Shown: positions 1-12,000 of the stretch, one piece after another
Layout: every line of letters starts with the position of its first letter
Position numbering within the stretch: the stretch's first letter is position 1
From: Trichoplax adhaerens
Lineage: Eukaryota > Placozoa > Uniplacotomia > Trichoplacea > Trichoplacidae
Length of the DNA: 64,000 nucleotides
Reading direction: 5' to 3'
Assembly (NCBI RefSeq): GCF_000150275.1
Contig: NW_002060961.1
Coordinates: forward strand, 744,568 to 808,567
Notes under the pieces: generated by a model
What the model was told of the DNA's origin: nothing
Seen by the model: only the letters and a program-made list of their open reading frames with translations
Database searches by the model: none
Program-made: the position numbers and the translations under genes

Positions 1-784
1 TTATATGCGGCATGATTTTCAAGTTGATGAATGTAATTCTCCTCATTCAAGGAACTCCATGTGTGGAGATTTGCTTATGAAGCAAGATTTAGTTCGCGAA
101 GTCATTCTTGATAATGCAAGATATGCGCAGGTATTTGGAATTAAGAATTTACTCGTTAAATAAGATAAGATTCTATTACTTATTACATTGAAAATTATTT
201 ACGAAGTAGAACTTTGTATTTATTAATTGCAAGTATCACGTAAAAAAGTTTCCATATTATGACGTATTGTTGATGCAAGTTCACTTCTACCTTAAAACAC
301 TTTGCGTACATTCCGATAGAAATGAATATGTAATGAAATTTTGAAAATTATTGTCATTAATTGTCTAATCTTACTTAATTGGTAATGCAACGATAAAGTA
401 TCTTACACGTAACGGGTCTAGCTTAAATTATTTGAAAATGATTAGTTACTTTGAGCAAGAGTAGTACTTTATATTGCATGCATATTCCATGTAATGAATT
501 GACTAAATCAGATTTATCGGTGTAGTTGTTCATTTACTAAGAACGGTTGTGATAGCTTATAAAATTTTTCCTCTGATTTTTTACATTTTAATTGAATAAA
601 TAACGGTTTATACTGTTGACAATGAATAATTTTTAAATACTAATAGGAAAATCAGTCCAAGAAATCGGAGAATATTACCAAATTAAGGAATCTGGGTCCC
701 GATGATAATAATAACGACGATGCTGGTTCATCTGGTAGTAACAACCGAGATTATGACATTCCTATAAATCGATATATATACTAA
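1..784 (+). CDS. 3' end of an unrecognised protein-coding gene (partial)
   Basis: Two exons can be joined: 2-130 (43 codons, open from the window edge) and 647-784 (46 codons ending in TAA at 782-784). They are separated by a GT-AG intron at 131-646, and the phases match (0/0). The 88-residue C-terminus is hydrophilic. It starts YMRHDFQVDECNSPHS and then becomes low-complexity and acidic (GPDDNNNDDAGSSGSNN), ending in a tyrosine-rich RDYDIPINRYIY. There is no membrane segment or recognisable domain. It could be the cytoplasmic tail of a receptor or adhesion protein, with the closing tyrosines as possible phosphorylation sites, but that is a guess. The 5' part lies outside the window. I do not recognise the family. 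Confidence 0.5.
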
Positions 785-3500
785 TATAGTTATTATTAAA
801 TGTTATTATCGATATATATTATGAATTGTCTTGTCATCGGTCGTGTTGATACCAGTCCTTTGTAAAGATATATAAATTAACGTAGGATTGCTAGTACTCT
901 TTAATCATGCCGTATAATTCTTTATTTTATTGAGCTATAATTGAACCATTCTCTATACTATGAAGTCTATTTTGGTCGTATTATTATTTATGATATGCTC
1001 TGTGTAACGTCATTGCATATACATTCCATTTTATAATACACTTGGTAATTTTTAAATGATACGATAAATAGGGCAGTGAGTTTAATTTACTTAGATTTCA
1101 AAGTCTACGTTTGTGGACATATGTACAGTACAGTAATGTATGCTTGAATCACTTCATCTAAAGTTATGTGCGCATAATGAATAACTCCATGGTTCGTAAG
1201 CTATACGTAGACGTATAAATACCTTGCACTTGCTATTTCTTGGTCAAGGGTAGAAAGATAGGATCAGACTTAATTTGTGTGAGATTATATCGGTTAATCT
1301 ATCAGTAATATTCTATTGAACGCTCGGTATAAACTTGAATGATTTTTGTAATTAAATTTTTTGGCACTTTCGGTTGAGAAGCATCGATCGAATACTGTAT
1401 TAACTGTAGGATTTTAGAATATGAATATAAATATTTGTATGTATGGAACGCGGCTGAGATATGACCCTTCCTAAGCACGAGTATAGCTATTCATTCATTA
1501 CAGTGTCAGATTTACTTGGATATCATGTATAATGATAATATATTTTGTATTACCAGTATAACGGAAAATATTTACAAGGGATGATTATTAATATATAATG
1601 ATCAAGTTTAATATGGATATTTAAAAATTATTAAATTTAAAATCTTGAATTTATGAACATCTTCAAATATCTGTATATTAATTATCATACAAGCTATAAA
1701 GTAAGAATACTACTTCCTAATGTCCACGGTGCTCATTGATAATCGCCATTATAGCAATCAGTTTCACTTACATAGTATTACGATTGTTATGTATTGTATG
1801 AGTTTACCGTTTCAATTGGAATTATTGACAACTGTCTTCATAAGTAAAAAACAGTTTGCTTAGTTAATTTTAAGCTTGCTACATGGAATGAGCAATTCTT
1901 AATCGATGATTAATATGTAGTGTAATGAAACATGAAAGGGTCACTCTTTTATAGGGCCTTACTATCATGCAATTGGAGATCATTGATAGTGGATAGCTTG
2001 CTGATTAATAAGCAAAAGCTACAGTATATTTTACTAGTCTACGAGATAATCAAATCCGTATACAATCAAATAAACGATATTACTAAAACTGATGATAATA
2101 CAAAATTATTATTGTTTAATTTATTTAACTTTGAATGGTGAAATCTATTAGATTGGCAAATATGTGCTCAGATTACGTATTCATTCTTTTAATCATACTA
2201 ATCATTGAGTAAAAGAACAAAGAGCAGATGGCTACGCTGTCTAAATTATCGAAATATGAAGTTTAAAACGACAACTGGACGAGAATAGCATCAATGCGTT
2301 TATTCATATATTTATAATTAAAAATGTTGGAATACAGGATGTCTTTGACACAATATAAATTAATTTTTTACTATTATAGTCTAGGAAACTTAATTATTGA
2401 GTTGCAATGTTGTATAGAATAATTTACGTCAACAATCCGAACTAATGATAGTGTATTGTACAGGGTAAAAAATTACATACGCTCTCTAGGGCTACTTTTT
2501 AATTTGTAATATATCAAAAAGTACCGTCTTTACTGGTTGATTAGATGTAATATTTTACAGCTTTTCACGATATACTGTACAGTTGTACACCAATGGTATA
2601 GCTAAGCGATGGTTGTCTAGATAGGGAGCAGTTCTACTGTACGTTGGAATATTGAAGATTATTGAAGATGTTTTAAAAATTACTTAGTATTTATCATGAA
2701 AGCTAGAGTATAATATAGCCTAGTCTTTAGTTTTTATTTCTTGAGCTAGAATGTATTATTCCTGAATTTATTATTCTAGTACATATTTAATCTACAGTAT
2801 TATTGTCGTTTGATTGTATCGGTTGATATTGACTCAATCTGCCTATCCTTCACTTTATTAGCTCTTTCGGTAAACAACATTTTATGATAAACAATAACAT
2901 GCAAAATTCTAGGATAACTACTGTATAATACTCCATGATATGTGAATACTAGCCAAGCATGTACATTGTGTAGTAATGTGTCTACATGTTAATTTCATTT
3001 TTTGATTTGCCGTATTATAAGCAATGCCAGTCAATTGAAACTTTACTGTCGATATTCACCTGATTCCCAGTTAAAGTATATTTCTTCCGCAGTATTATTC
3101 TTGACTTTATCTACGTATCGTGCATTGTATGGATAAATGTCGACAACGAAGTGGAGATGAGTATATAGAGTATTTACATATAAATGATATTTTCTTGACG
3201 GATAAGGTTAATTAATTGCATATGTACGCATCCATCGATCTATAAAGTAAACAAATAATAATAAAAAAGAGAAAAAAATGGACCCAATTTTGAACATGGC
3301 ACTAATTCATTCCTTTCAATATTATTTACGGCATTGGCTAGATATGAACTACTGTCTATTTAATCCTAATTTTAATTGCTCGCTTATTAAAAAAAAATAC
3401 AACAGCGTCTCTAGTTTTGACAGTTCTAACTTGTGAATAGACAATGCTTTAAGTTTATACTACAGTAATTAAATTAATACTAATGCCGTTGATTTCAATT
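785..3500. other. AT-rich intergenic DNA, nothing recognised
   Basis: This stretch is AT-rich with frequent stops in all frames. A 69-codon open frame at 1932-2141 has no splice context or family resemblance. Isolated TACAGTA/TACTGTA words occur (for example near 1125 and 2570), but there is no cluster. I see no gene or RNA here. Confidence 0.5.
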
Positions 3501-4560
3501 TCCAATATCGAGCGTTAATGCCATTGAATTGTATACTCTTGCAGTATTGTAGATCGATACTGATATGTGTATTCCTCTATAGTATCAATACTTAATACGC
3601 GTTTACCCATCGACGTGGATGCGTGGCGAGTATAGAGCGTGCAAGTTTGGAACAGACTTTGGTTGCACAGTAGTGGTTCAACTTTGATCCTTTTCAACCT
3701 TGCACACCAGTCTATCGATATGATATAATCATGTACGCGTATCTAATCGGATGGTAATCCTTATCCTTTTTTTCTATTTTTATTTTTTTAATAACGAATT
3801 TTAGTCCTTAGTATTGGCCTGGAAGGTTTTTGTTGATTTGTTGGGCTTTGATTATCATTTTTAATCAAGCAACAATAGATGGAGGACAGGTGTTGGAGAA
3901 TTCTGTAGGTTATTTCAGTTGTACAATAGAAAAATGCTATTGAATCAAGCGATAACCAAAGTATTGAGTGGATTTTCTTCTTATTAATCTCTTCTATTGG
4001 CTTAGCGATAGTGATAATCAATGAATACAAGCGAACAGCAAGCTTATGGTGCTTTACGTGATGTCATTAGTACAGTATAGTGTCGCAAGTAGGACAATGC
4101 GCATTGATGACTGTCTTCAGGCAAGGTTGATTTCCATATTTGTCTAGGCAAGTGTAGACACGTCAGTCTATTTCTATCCTACTCCACTTGTGTCTATTTT
4201 ATCCTATGTACTAACAGGTACTGTGTCTATGAGTCGCCAATTGTCGGATGATTTTAGGAATGGATCCATTGATCTTACGTAAAATCCCTTACTTGATGAC
4301 GGCATGTGCCTACCGTGATGATGTCATTTTTTCGATGGAATTGCTTGTTGGTCATCTACAGTATTGCTGTACCATTGATGCAAGTACAGTATACTACCTT
4401 AGGATCACTCTCTCTCGATACTTTTAATATAATGATCTCTTGAATCATGACCCTAGATGATCGCTTTATGTTCATTTTGCTTGTAAAAACCAAAAAATAA
4501 ATCCTAGAGAATGCTGATGGATAAAACCATTTATTCCTAGTTAGAAGTGTAAGCAAAGTT

Positions 4561-5110
4561 AATACACTAGTGTACAGTGTACAGTGTACAGTGCAGTATG
4601 GATCGATGAAGCAATACTGTACTGTACCGTCAGCAGCAGTCGTTTTACAGTACCTTATGCTACAGTCACTGATGTCAGTACTGTACACTGAGTACTGTAG
4701 AATACAGTACAAGATGCACTCTCTACAGTATCTCGTACTGTACTTGAGTACTGGAAAAGGAGACGAAATCTTTTTGGACTGGCAGTACTAGACAGTGCTA
4801 CAGTACTGAATGTACTGTCCACTGTACACTGTACAGCACAGTACTGTACGGTGGAGGACAGTTCAACCTGAGAAGGGTCCGGTTCAATTTCGGTTCTACA
4901 GTACAGTGGACACTGGAATAGCACTATCCACTGTCCACAGTACTGTACTGTACAGTATGCACTATGCACCGTCCACAGTACAATGCACCTGACTACTGTA
5001 CTCTACAGTACACACAGTACAGTGTACTGTAAACTACAGTGCAGCGTACTGCGAACTACAGGACAATGTACTGTGAAACACAGTACACTGTACTCTACTC
5101 TCTACAGTAA
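4561..5110. repeat. Palindromic TACAGTA/TACTGTA repeat cluster A
   Basis: About 550 bp are dominated by overlapping copies of the complementary heptamers TACAGTA and TACTGTA and of GTAC-centred palindromes such as CAGTACTGTACAG and TGTACACTGTACA. The repetition leaves overlapping open frames on both strands (4356-4712, 4570-4791, 4655-4969, 4810-4992) whose translations are C/T/V/Y/S-rich low complexity. These are a by-product of the repeat, not genes. Smaller outliers occur at about 4358-4395. The same words make up clusters B, C and D in this window. Confidence 0.85.
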
Positions 5111-6340
5111 CCAGTGGAAGTTGCCCTCCAAGACCGTGCAAAATCAAAAGTCGATGTTAACAAAGTGAAAAACTTGGAACAAACTTCTATCCATGCGTAG
5201 TTTTGCAGACTTTTTTACTTTATCCAAAGACATCCAATCGTTGTACTGTTGCCAAGTGAAGGAAATGTAAGTCGATGGTTTCACAATCAATTTTAAAAGA
5301 CTACACCGAAAGGAATGTATATTCTATGACACAGTTATTATTTTATTCATGGTGTGACTTTAGGTCATGACTCTCGACTCAGTCTAGATGGAATTGATAC
5401 ATTGATATGAGTGGAAATTGCCACTCTTTGACTCTCATGCCAACCAACTACTGTAGTCATAGATCACGTTTAGTTGATACGGTCATTGCTATTGAATAAA
5501 CATGCACAAAGTAGCCTAACCATAGACGGTCAATTCTACTGCAATAGATTGTGCTTTCGTATGAAGTCATGGCTAAGAGACAATTAGGATAGGGATAGCA
5601 CCATTGAAATATGCAATTCGTATCCATTTCAATCCATCCATAGACTGTCTATGTCCTACTGTATTACTGTTACTCGGGTAGATAGTCCTCAATACTAGTT
5701 GACATTGAAAATGATGTTGTTAAGGCAGTCGGTGATATTACTGCAGTTTACACTTTCATTGTGCTCATGTTTGGCTCCACTTCGGTTGTCGAAAGCAATT
5801 GACTGGCTCATCTTTCCATACACAGAAATCATTGCTAATTGGATCACCATGTTAATCATGTTATTCATTGGCAGTGGAACATTATTGGCTAGACGATTGT
5901 CCATTTTGCTACAGTTCATGACCGGTCCATGACTACAGTACTTGTACTCTATACTCCCATAGGAAATGCTTTCTTTCTGCCCTGTCTACAGTACCATGTA
6001 CCGTCGATTGGAGCCACCAATCTTCCACCAGGCCTACTACACTAGAATAGAAGTATTGTGTATGGGTGTCGAGCACCGTTTCAGTATCTTACCTCTTGTT
6101 CACTATAGCAGGCCAGAAAAATGCATTCATCACCTTTTCCCACTTGTCTCTCTTCAACTACCCAAGTGGAAATAAAAATTATTATATTCAAAATTGTCAA
6201 ATCAAACCTAAACCAAATCAACGCATTGTATGTCGTCCAAAAGAGAAAGTCCATTACTACTCTTTTCACCTCTTTACTACTGTAATCGGGTATATAGTCG
6301 GTACATCATTGATATTCAATAGAATCCCTGTAGGATAGTA
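5111..6340. other. Less AT-rich intergenic island, no gene recognised
   Basis: This sequence flanks cluster A and looks noticeably less AT-rich than the rest of the intergenic DNA. Open frames of 60-90 codons overlap on both strands around 5695-6338, but none has a start context, splice sites or a family resemblance. Their overlap is expected from the relaxed composition. I see no supported feature. Confidence 0.4.
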
Positions 6341-6359
6341 TTCAGCGCTCTGTCTTACT

Positions 6360-7330
6360 GGCTCTCTTACTCCTAGCAAGATGGAGTACCTTTCACAAAG
6401 TAGTATTTTATCCGTGCTCATGCTGATAGACCTACAGTATTATGCCTTCAATAGGAATAGAGTATCAATATTCAACCATTTCGTCCTCCCTTGGTCTTGA
6501 TGTGACTGATTGAAATTGGATATTGTTCAAGGATCATGATACCTTCATTGATGCCCATGACTCGTTGCTATCATCCATATTATCGTCTTTTAATACGTGT
6601 ACAAGCGTTATAGCGATAGTAGCACTCTAGTCCATAAAGTCCTGATTAACATCAAATAGGTATCAACGGTTTCCTTTTTGACAACGTCGAATGGTAGAAT
6701 AATTCTTTGCTGTTAGCAATAAAATATCTTTCGCAAAGTGGTGCTATCTTCATCCATTTTGGACACTAGGTAACCGTACACTATCATCCTTACTACCAAG
6801 GCTATATCAATATATTGTACTGTATATTCAACAATTTAGCCCATCAATCTTAATATGACTGATTGAAATGATATCCTGCTAAAAAGCCTGATCGTTATAA
6901 CGTACGGTTGTATAACAACTCGTTGCTAATAGTAATAGAGTACCGGGCACCAAGTCAATGTTACCTGACACACATGGTTACTTGTCTAACCGAATAGGAT
7001 CATTTTCTAATACAAGTGGAGTATCAATATTAGGAGTAAAAATACTGAATCTAATCGAGGAGATTGAACCCGACTCAACACTCTAGTCCATCCGTCTTGA
7101 TATTGCAGATTGAAATGAATTAAAATACTGCTAAAGAATCAATCCCATTTTTATAGTGTCCAGTTGTAAAATTGTTCTTTCCTGCATAGTGTAATCTGTT
7201 CATAAATGGAGATGTAATATTAATACTCAACAATCTAGTCCATCAATCTTGATCATTCCTGATTGAAATGAAACACTGCCAAAGAGTTCAGTCTTTACAG
7301 CCTCGATAGCGATATGAATAGACCAGGTGC
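6360..7330. repeat. Degenerate long-period tandem repeat
   Basis: Several different words recur in the same order. CTTTC(A/G)CAAAGT occurs at about 6390 and 6728. TATCAATAT followed by TTCAAC occurs at about 6466 and 6806. GACTGATTGAAAT occurs at about 6504 and 6857, with weaker copies at about 7106 and 7258. ACTCGTTGCTA occurs at 6560 and 6918. The first two units are spaced about 340-358 bp. Later units are shorter (about 150-250 bp) and look truncated. The preceding phrase TAGTCCATC.ATCTTGAT is shared by the last three copies. No coding frame runs through the units. Confidence 0.6.
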
Positions 7331-9020
7331 AAACTACGCTACGGGATATTACTGCCTGTAGTGGATTCATTTATCTTGCATGCACAATGGTGCACTATTA
7401 CGAATGCGACTTGTGTCGATATTGAGACATACTTGAGATACATACATAGGTGAAAAATGCAATGTTTTCCTAGTTAACTAGTGGAACCATCACTCATCGA
7501 TAATACACTACAGTATATGAAAGTATTGAGTGTAAAAGACGCATGCTAATAAACCTTTGTAACCGCAAACTTGCACTCTTTAAAACATTTCAAAATAGAA
7601 TTTATTCCATGAAAAGAGTATACCGCAATCTCTTAAAATTTGCTCCAAGCATCATTTCAGTAGTTAGTCGTTGTATCATGTATTCCTGCAAGGTTACAAC
7701 AATAGTTGAACGCAGAAATGACCGCGATAATTGAATTTATAATCAATACACACAGGTAGATTCTATTATATCGTGTATTTCTAATCACTTTTAATACTGG
7801 ATCGCAAATTGATTTCCTTGTACAAATGTGGGCCATTATCTCATTGGTATTACAGTGCTTATGGATGCTTCTAAAACTGAAATCTATGTCAAGAAACATT
7901 TGATACATTATATTATGTACATTAAGCAACAGAGTTATTCTTTTCTGATTACAGATTAATCTTGAATGACTAAACTACTATTTATCTAAGTTACTTACAT
8001 TGAAATGAAAAGCTCATTATAAAACAAATTTAAAGATGGTTTCAACTTCGGATAATCTTATCTGAGTAGTTATTACAAATTGAAGATTACTTTCGTGATT
8101 CTAAATCTCAGTTGTTAATGGTATATTTTTGGGTAATTAAAAGTTACTTTCATAATGTACTTCACTGGAAATAATTATGATGGAAGAGTGCTTTCTATAC
8201 TCGTATATATAATATAAATTGTACCCCATAGCACCCTGATTATTTTTTATATCTTTTATTATCCGTATACAACATATTCAACCAATATACAGTACACCAA
8301 ATCAAGCTTTCTAGGCTTTTAAACTGTGGTCATAAAAAAAAGATTGATCAATTGGTTCCTTTTTCTCTTTATTTGAAAACTGTACGGCATAATTAGTGTT
8401 GTACGTAGCACATTCGGGTAATCTACATAGATTACGACTTTAAAATTCACCTAATTTTCCTTTTATTTGGCATGCTAATTTATCTTCACTCAAAATTTAT
8501 ATAGTCATATAAATGGCATGATTTAAATGGTATAGCATCTTACTTAATATTAGCTTTTCGTAATAACAATGTAATTTTATATCTTTTCATTTCTATGCCT
8601 TTATTTTTTTTTATTATACTGTACAGTAACTGAATGATTGTTTTACTGTATACCAGTGTACTGTAATATTGATAATGCAGTAAATTGTAAACAGTTGCAT
8701 CTCTAGGTCTCTGATTATATATTAAGTAAGTATAATGTAAACATAGCGCATTCATATTAAAAATTTAGAACCATACGATGCCAGAGATGACATAAATTAT
8801 TCCTTGATCATCACTTTTTCATTTCACATGACACTACGTACAGATGTATAAATGTAATATAGAATAGGATACTTGCCTACAATCAATTAGTAATTTTTCT
8901 ATACGTGCAAGATGGCCAATATAATTCCTTTACTAATTTAATCTTCTCATATGTGCATTCTTTAATTTCTTTCATAGACTTTAATTTACTGTATAAAAGT
9001 TGTACTCCAGTTTTTCATCC
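7331..9020. other. Upstream flank of macoilin with a small palindromic group
   Basis: This is AT-rich non-coding DNA. A minor group of TACTGTACAGTAA / TTTACTGTATAC / GTACTGTAATA words lies at about 8618-8665, some 360-400 bp before the macoilin start codon. It is a weak version of the dense clusters. No TATA-box position can be fixed without a mapped transcription start. The 63-90 codon open frames at 7543-7929 overlap on opposite strands and are unsupported. Confidence 0.4.
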
Positions 9021-12000
9021 ATGAAGCGGCGAACTGCGGAGGTAAGTAAAGTTCGCCGTTCAGTGAAGAAGACACGCATTACCGATACAATATATGGAAG
9101 GGTTTCGAGGTGAGTAGATTGGATTTATGTTTGTAATTATACGGACGGATTGTATTGTAATTCTGAAATAGTGAATAAATAGTTGACTAACCATCAGTTT
9201 AACATGACCAATTACTATCAGCCGCTGTTATTACTGCTTGCATATGAATATTTCGTAAACGCCAACTCTTCTACCGTACAGTATATAATATTTGTAAAAG
9301 GTCTATGTACGCTGTAAATGTAGTATATCTATGCGAATGTATAAAACCGGAAGGAAAGTGTAATTGCTATAATACAAGCTAACAATAACTTTCTTGTTGT
9401 TGCATACTCGGTAAGACGATATTTTAGAGAGAAAATAAGTATGAAACTGTATTTATTGTTTACTCTATTCTATATGCTGATATTGATGTACTGTACTATA
9501 CTGTAGTAAGACTTCTATTAGAATACTATTGAAGTACAGCTATGATAAGTATAACTGAATTACTAGAAATGCAATCAGTTAGGAATTATAGTATGGAGTA
9601 TACGACCATTTTTCGTCTTTCTTGCTTCTTAAATATCATACATAGCTTTGTAATAGAGTGAGATTTTTGCTACCACGTAATGTTTATTTAAACGTAGACG
9701 TATAAGTCGATAGTTAATTGATTAGCCAATATCGGTTGCATTCTATTATGGTTCTTTAGTAATAGAATGAGTGAGTTATTAGATTTCTTATAGTGCGTAT
9801 GGATCGAATAAGTTAACAACGAGTATCGGCTGGTAAAAATATATGTTAGGGGGTAATATAGAAGTCTATAACTCTAGTAATGAAACAGTGACATTTTTAA
9901 AATATAAAAATCACCATAATTCAGTCTCAAAATTTGATATGTCTTAAATTGTTAATAGCCAAATGTACATTATTAATTAGTCTTTATTCATTGAATAATA
10001 TAACACAAAAGCTGGTGTTACTAGTTAAATATAAATGTTAATAAAAATAGGAAGGAAAAGCTATTTTTCGCAACAAATTACAATTTGTTGTCAACTTTAA
10101 TTTACACTAGCAATTAGTAGTGTTGGTAATATCGCATTTACTTTCTGCAGTATCGTATTTAAATTGTTTAGTTCAGCTAAAATTCTACCATTGTAGTATT
10201 ACGTTTACATTACACTATCTGCAGGTAAAGATATCACAAACGTACAAAATTTTAATTTATAACCACTAATATCGTATGATTATTTCTTAATTGACTAAAA
10301 TCTATTCAAAATTGCAATCTTTTCTTTCACTTTTGACATTTTTGACTTTGAAATTTATTCATAGGTTAACTTTAATTGGCCGTTTTCTTGTCACTTGGGT
10401 TTCAGTGCTAGCACTGGATACTTTAATAAATTTTCGTTTTGAGTTTCTTTGGCCCGTATGGCTATTAATGAAAGATACTTACGAAATTTTAAAGTATCAA
10501 GGATTGGTAAGTTAATCTCTTTTGTAGAAAGTATCTAATAGCAGATACAGTGGAAATAAGCTGTCAAACTGATTATGATTGTAAGCTTAATCCTTCATTA
10601 CTACTGTAGTTTAATTCTTGATCGATACCACATACAAATATAAAATAATGGCCATTTCAAAAACCGTCAATAACAAAAATTTTTACTTTCAATGTATATA
10701 CTGCACATAAAGATCTTGAAATTCTCAGTACTTCGACTTAGTGGTAACAGTTAAAGAAGCCGCTTAAGTTACGATATTAAACGATAATGACTAAATAAAA
10801 GTACTGATGGATGATCTAGCATTTTAATAGCCATTAAATACGCTTTTATTTACTATCAATATTTTATACATTGTATCGATTACGAAGTTTGAAGCGGTAC
10901 TGATTATGTAGTACATTGATGATTAACACCAAACAGTTTTAAATTGACGGTTTTTCACTTGATGCACGGGCAAAACCAATGCTAAAGGCTACGATACTAT
11001 CATAGTCAGTCTAACAACAATAATAATAATAGGCTCTCTTAGCCTCTCTATTGCACAAGTAACACTATGCTATCTGGTAGAATATGAGAATTGAGATAAC
11101 CAACGCTCGAGAAAATAATTTAATATTAATAGTGTAGTATATCGATGGCCACTACCTCAAGATACTGATATCGGATGGGATATTGATGGAGATTGCAATC
11201 ATAGCTTTCGCTCTACTAAACCGTACGAATTACTATAGCGAGAGTTCTGAAGAATAATGGAGCTTCTACTATATTATAATCACAATTATTTCTAGTTGTT
11301 GTATTGTATATCGTAGTTGTATTAGGCATTTTATTAATAATTTCAACTAATCAGTAGTCACCGATCAAAAATGTACAGATTATATCTTAAAATCTTTTGT
11401 GTTTTGCATACCGTTCTAGGAGGCTACAATATTACTGACTGGACTGACTGTAATAGCGGATTTCCTATTACTAATCATGTTTCCTACGCGGTGGCTCTTA
11501 TTCACTGCTAGCACGTATAATTGTATGCAGATAGCGTGTCATTCTGGTATGATAGTTTTAACATTCCAACATAATCGGATTGATTCTTAATATTTTTATT
11601 TCTTAAAAGACGTAACACAATTTAAATTTTATTATTATACTTATCAATTAACTGAACTTTACCTTTTAGAACGGTTGAATTTAGCGACCTTATTTATTTG
11701 GATGGTATTTGTATATAATGAAGCAACGGTGAGAGCTATCCATTTACCAATTTATTTAGAATTATGTCTCCCATTAGCTGCACATAGGTAAGGATATGGT
11801 GAACTAAGTAATTATAATTTATTTATGTTCCTATCACATCGAGTAACATCAAAAATTAAGAAATATAAATATTTTTATATGTTAGCATTGGGCATTCGTT
11901 GGTGACGATAGGGCGTGGAATAATAAATTATTTAAAATATCAAATGATAAGAGTAAGTGGATGAGATTTGCTATCTACACTATGCTATAATTACGGTTAG

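Noticed and set aside
1932-2141. 69-codon plus-strand open frame
   Set aside because: Isolated in AT-rich DNA, with no splice signals in phase and no recognisable family.
4356-5168. Five overlapping open frames of 60-118 codons on both strands
   Set aside because: They are by-products of the TACAGTA/TACTGTA repeat, which contains few stop codons. The translations are low-complexity Y/C/T/V/S with no start context or domains.
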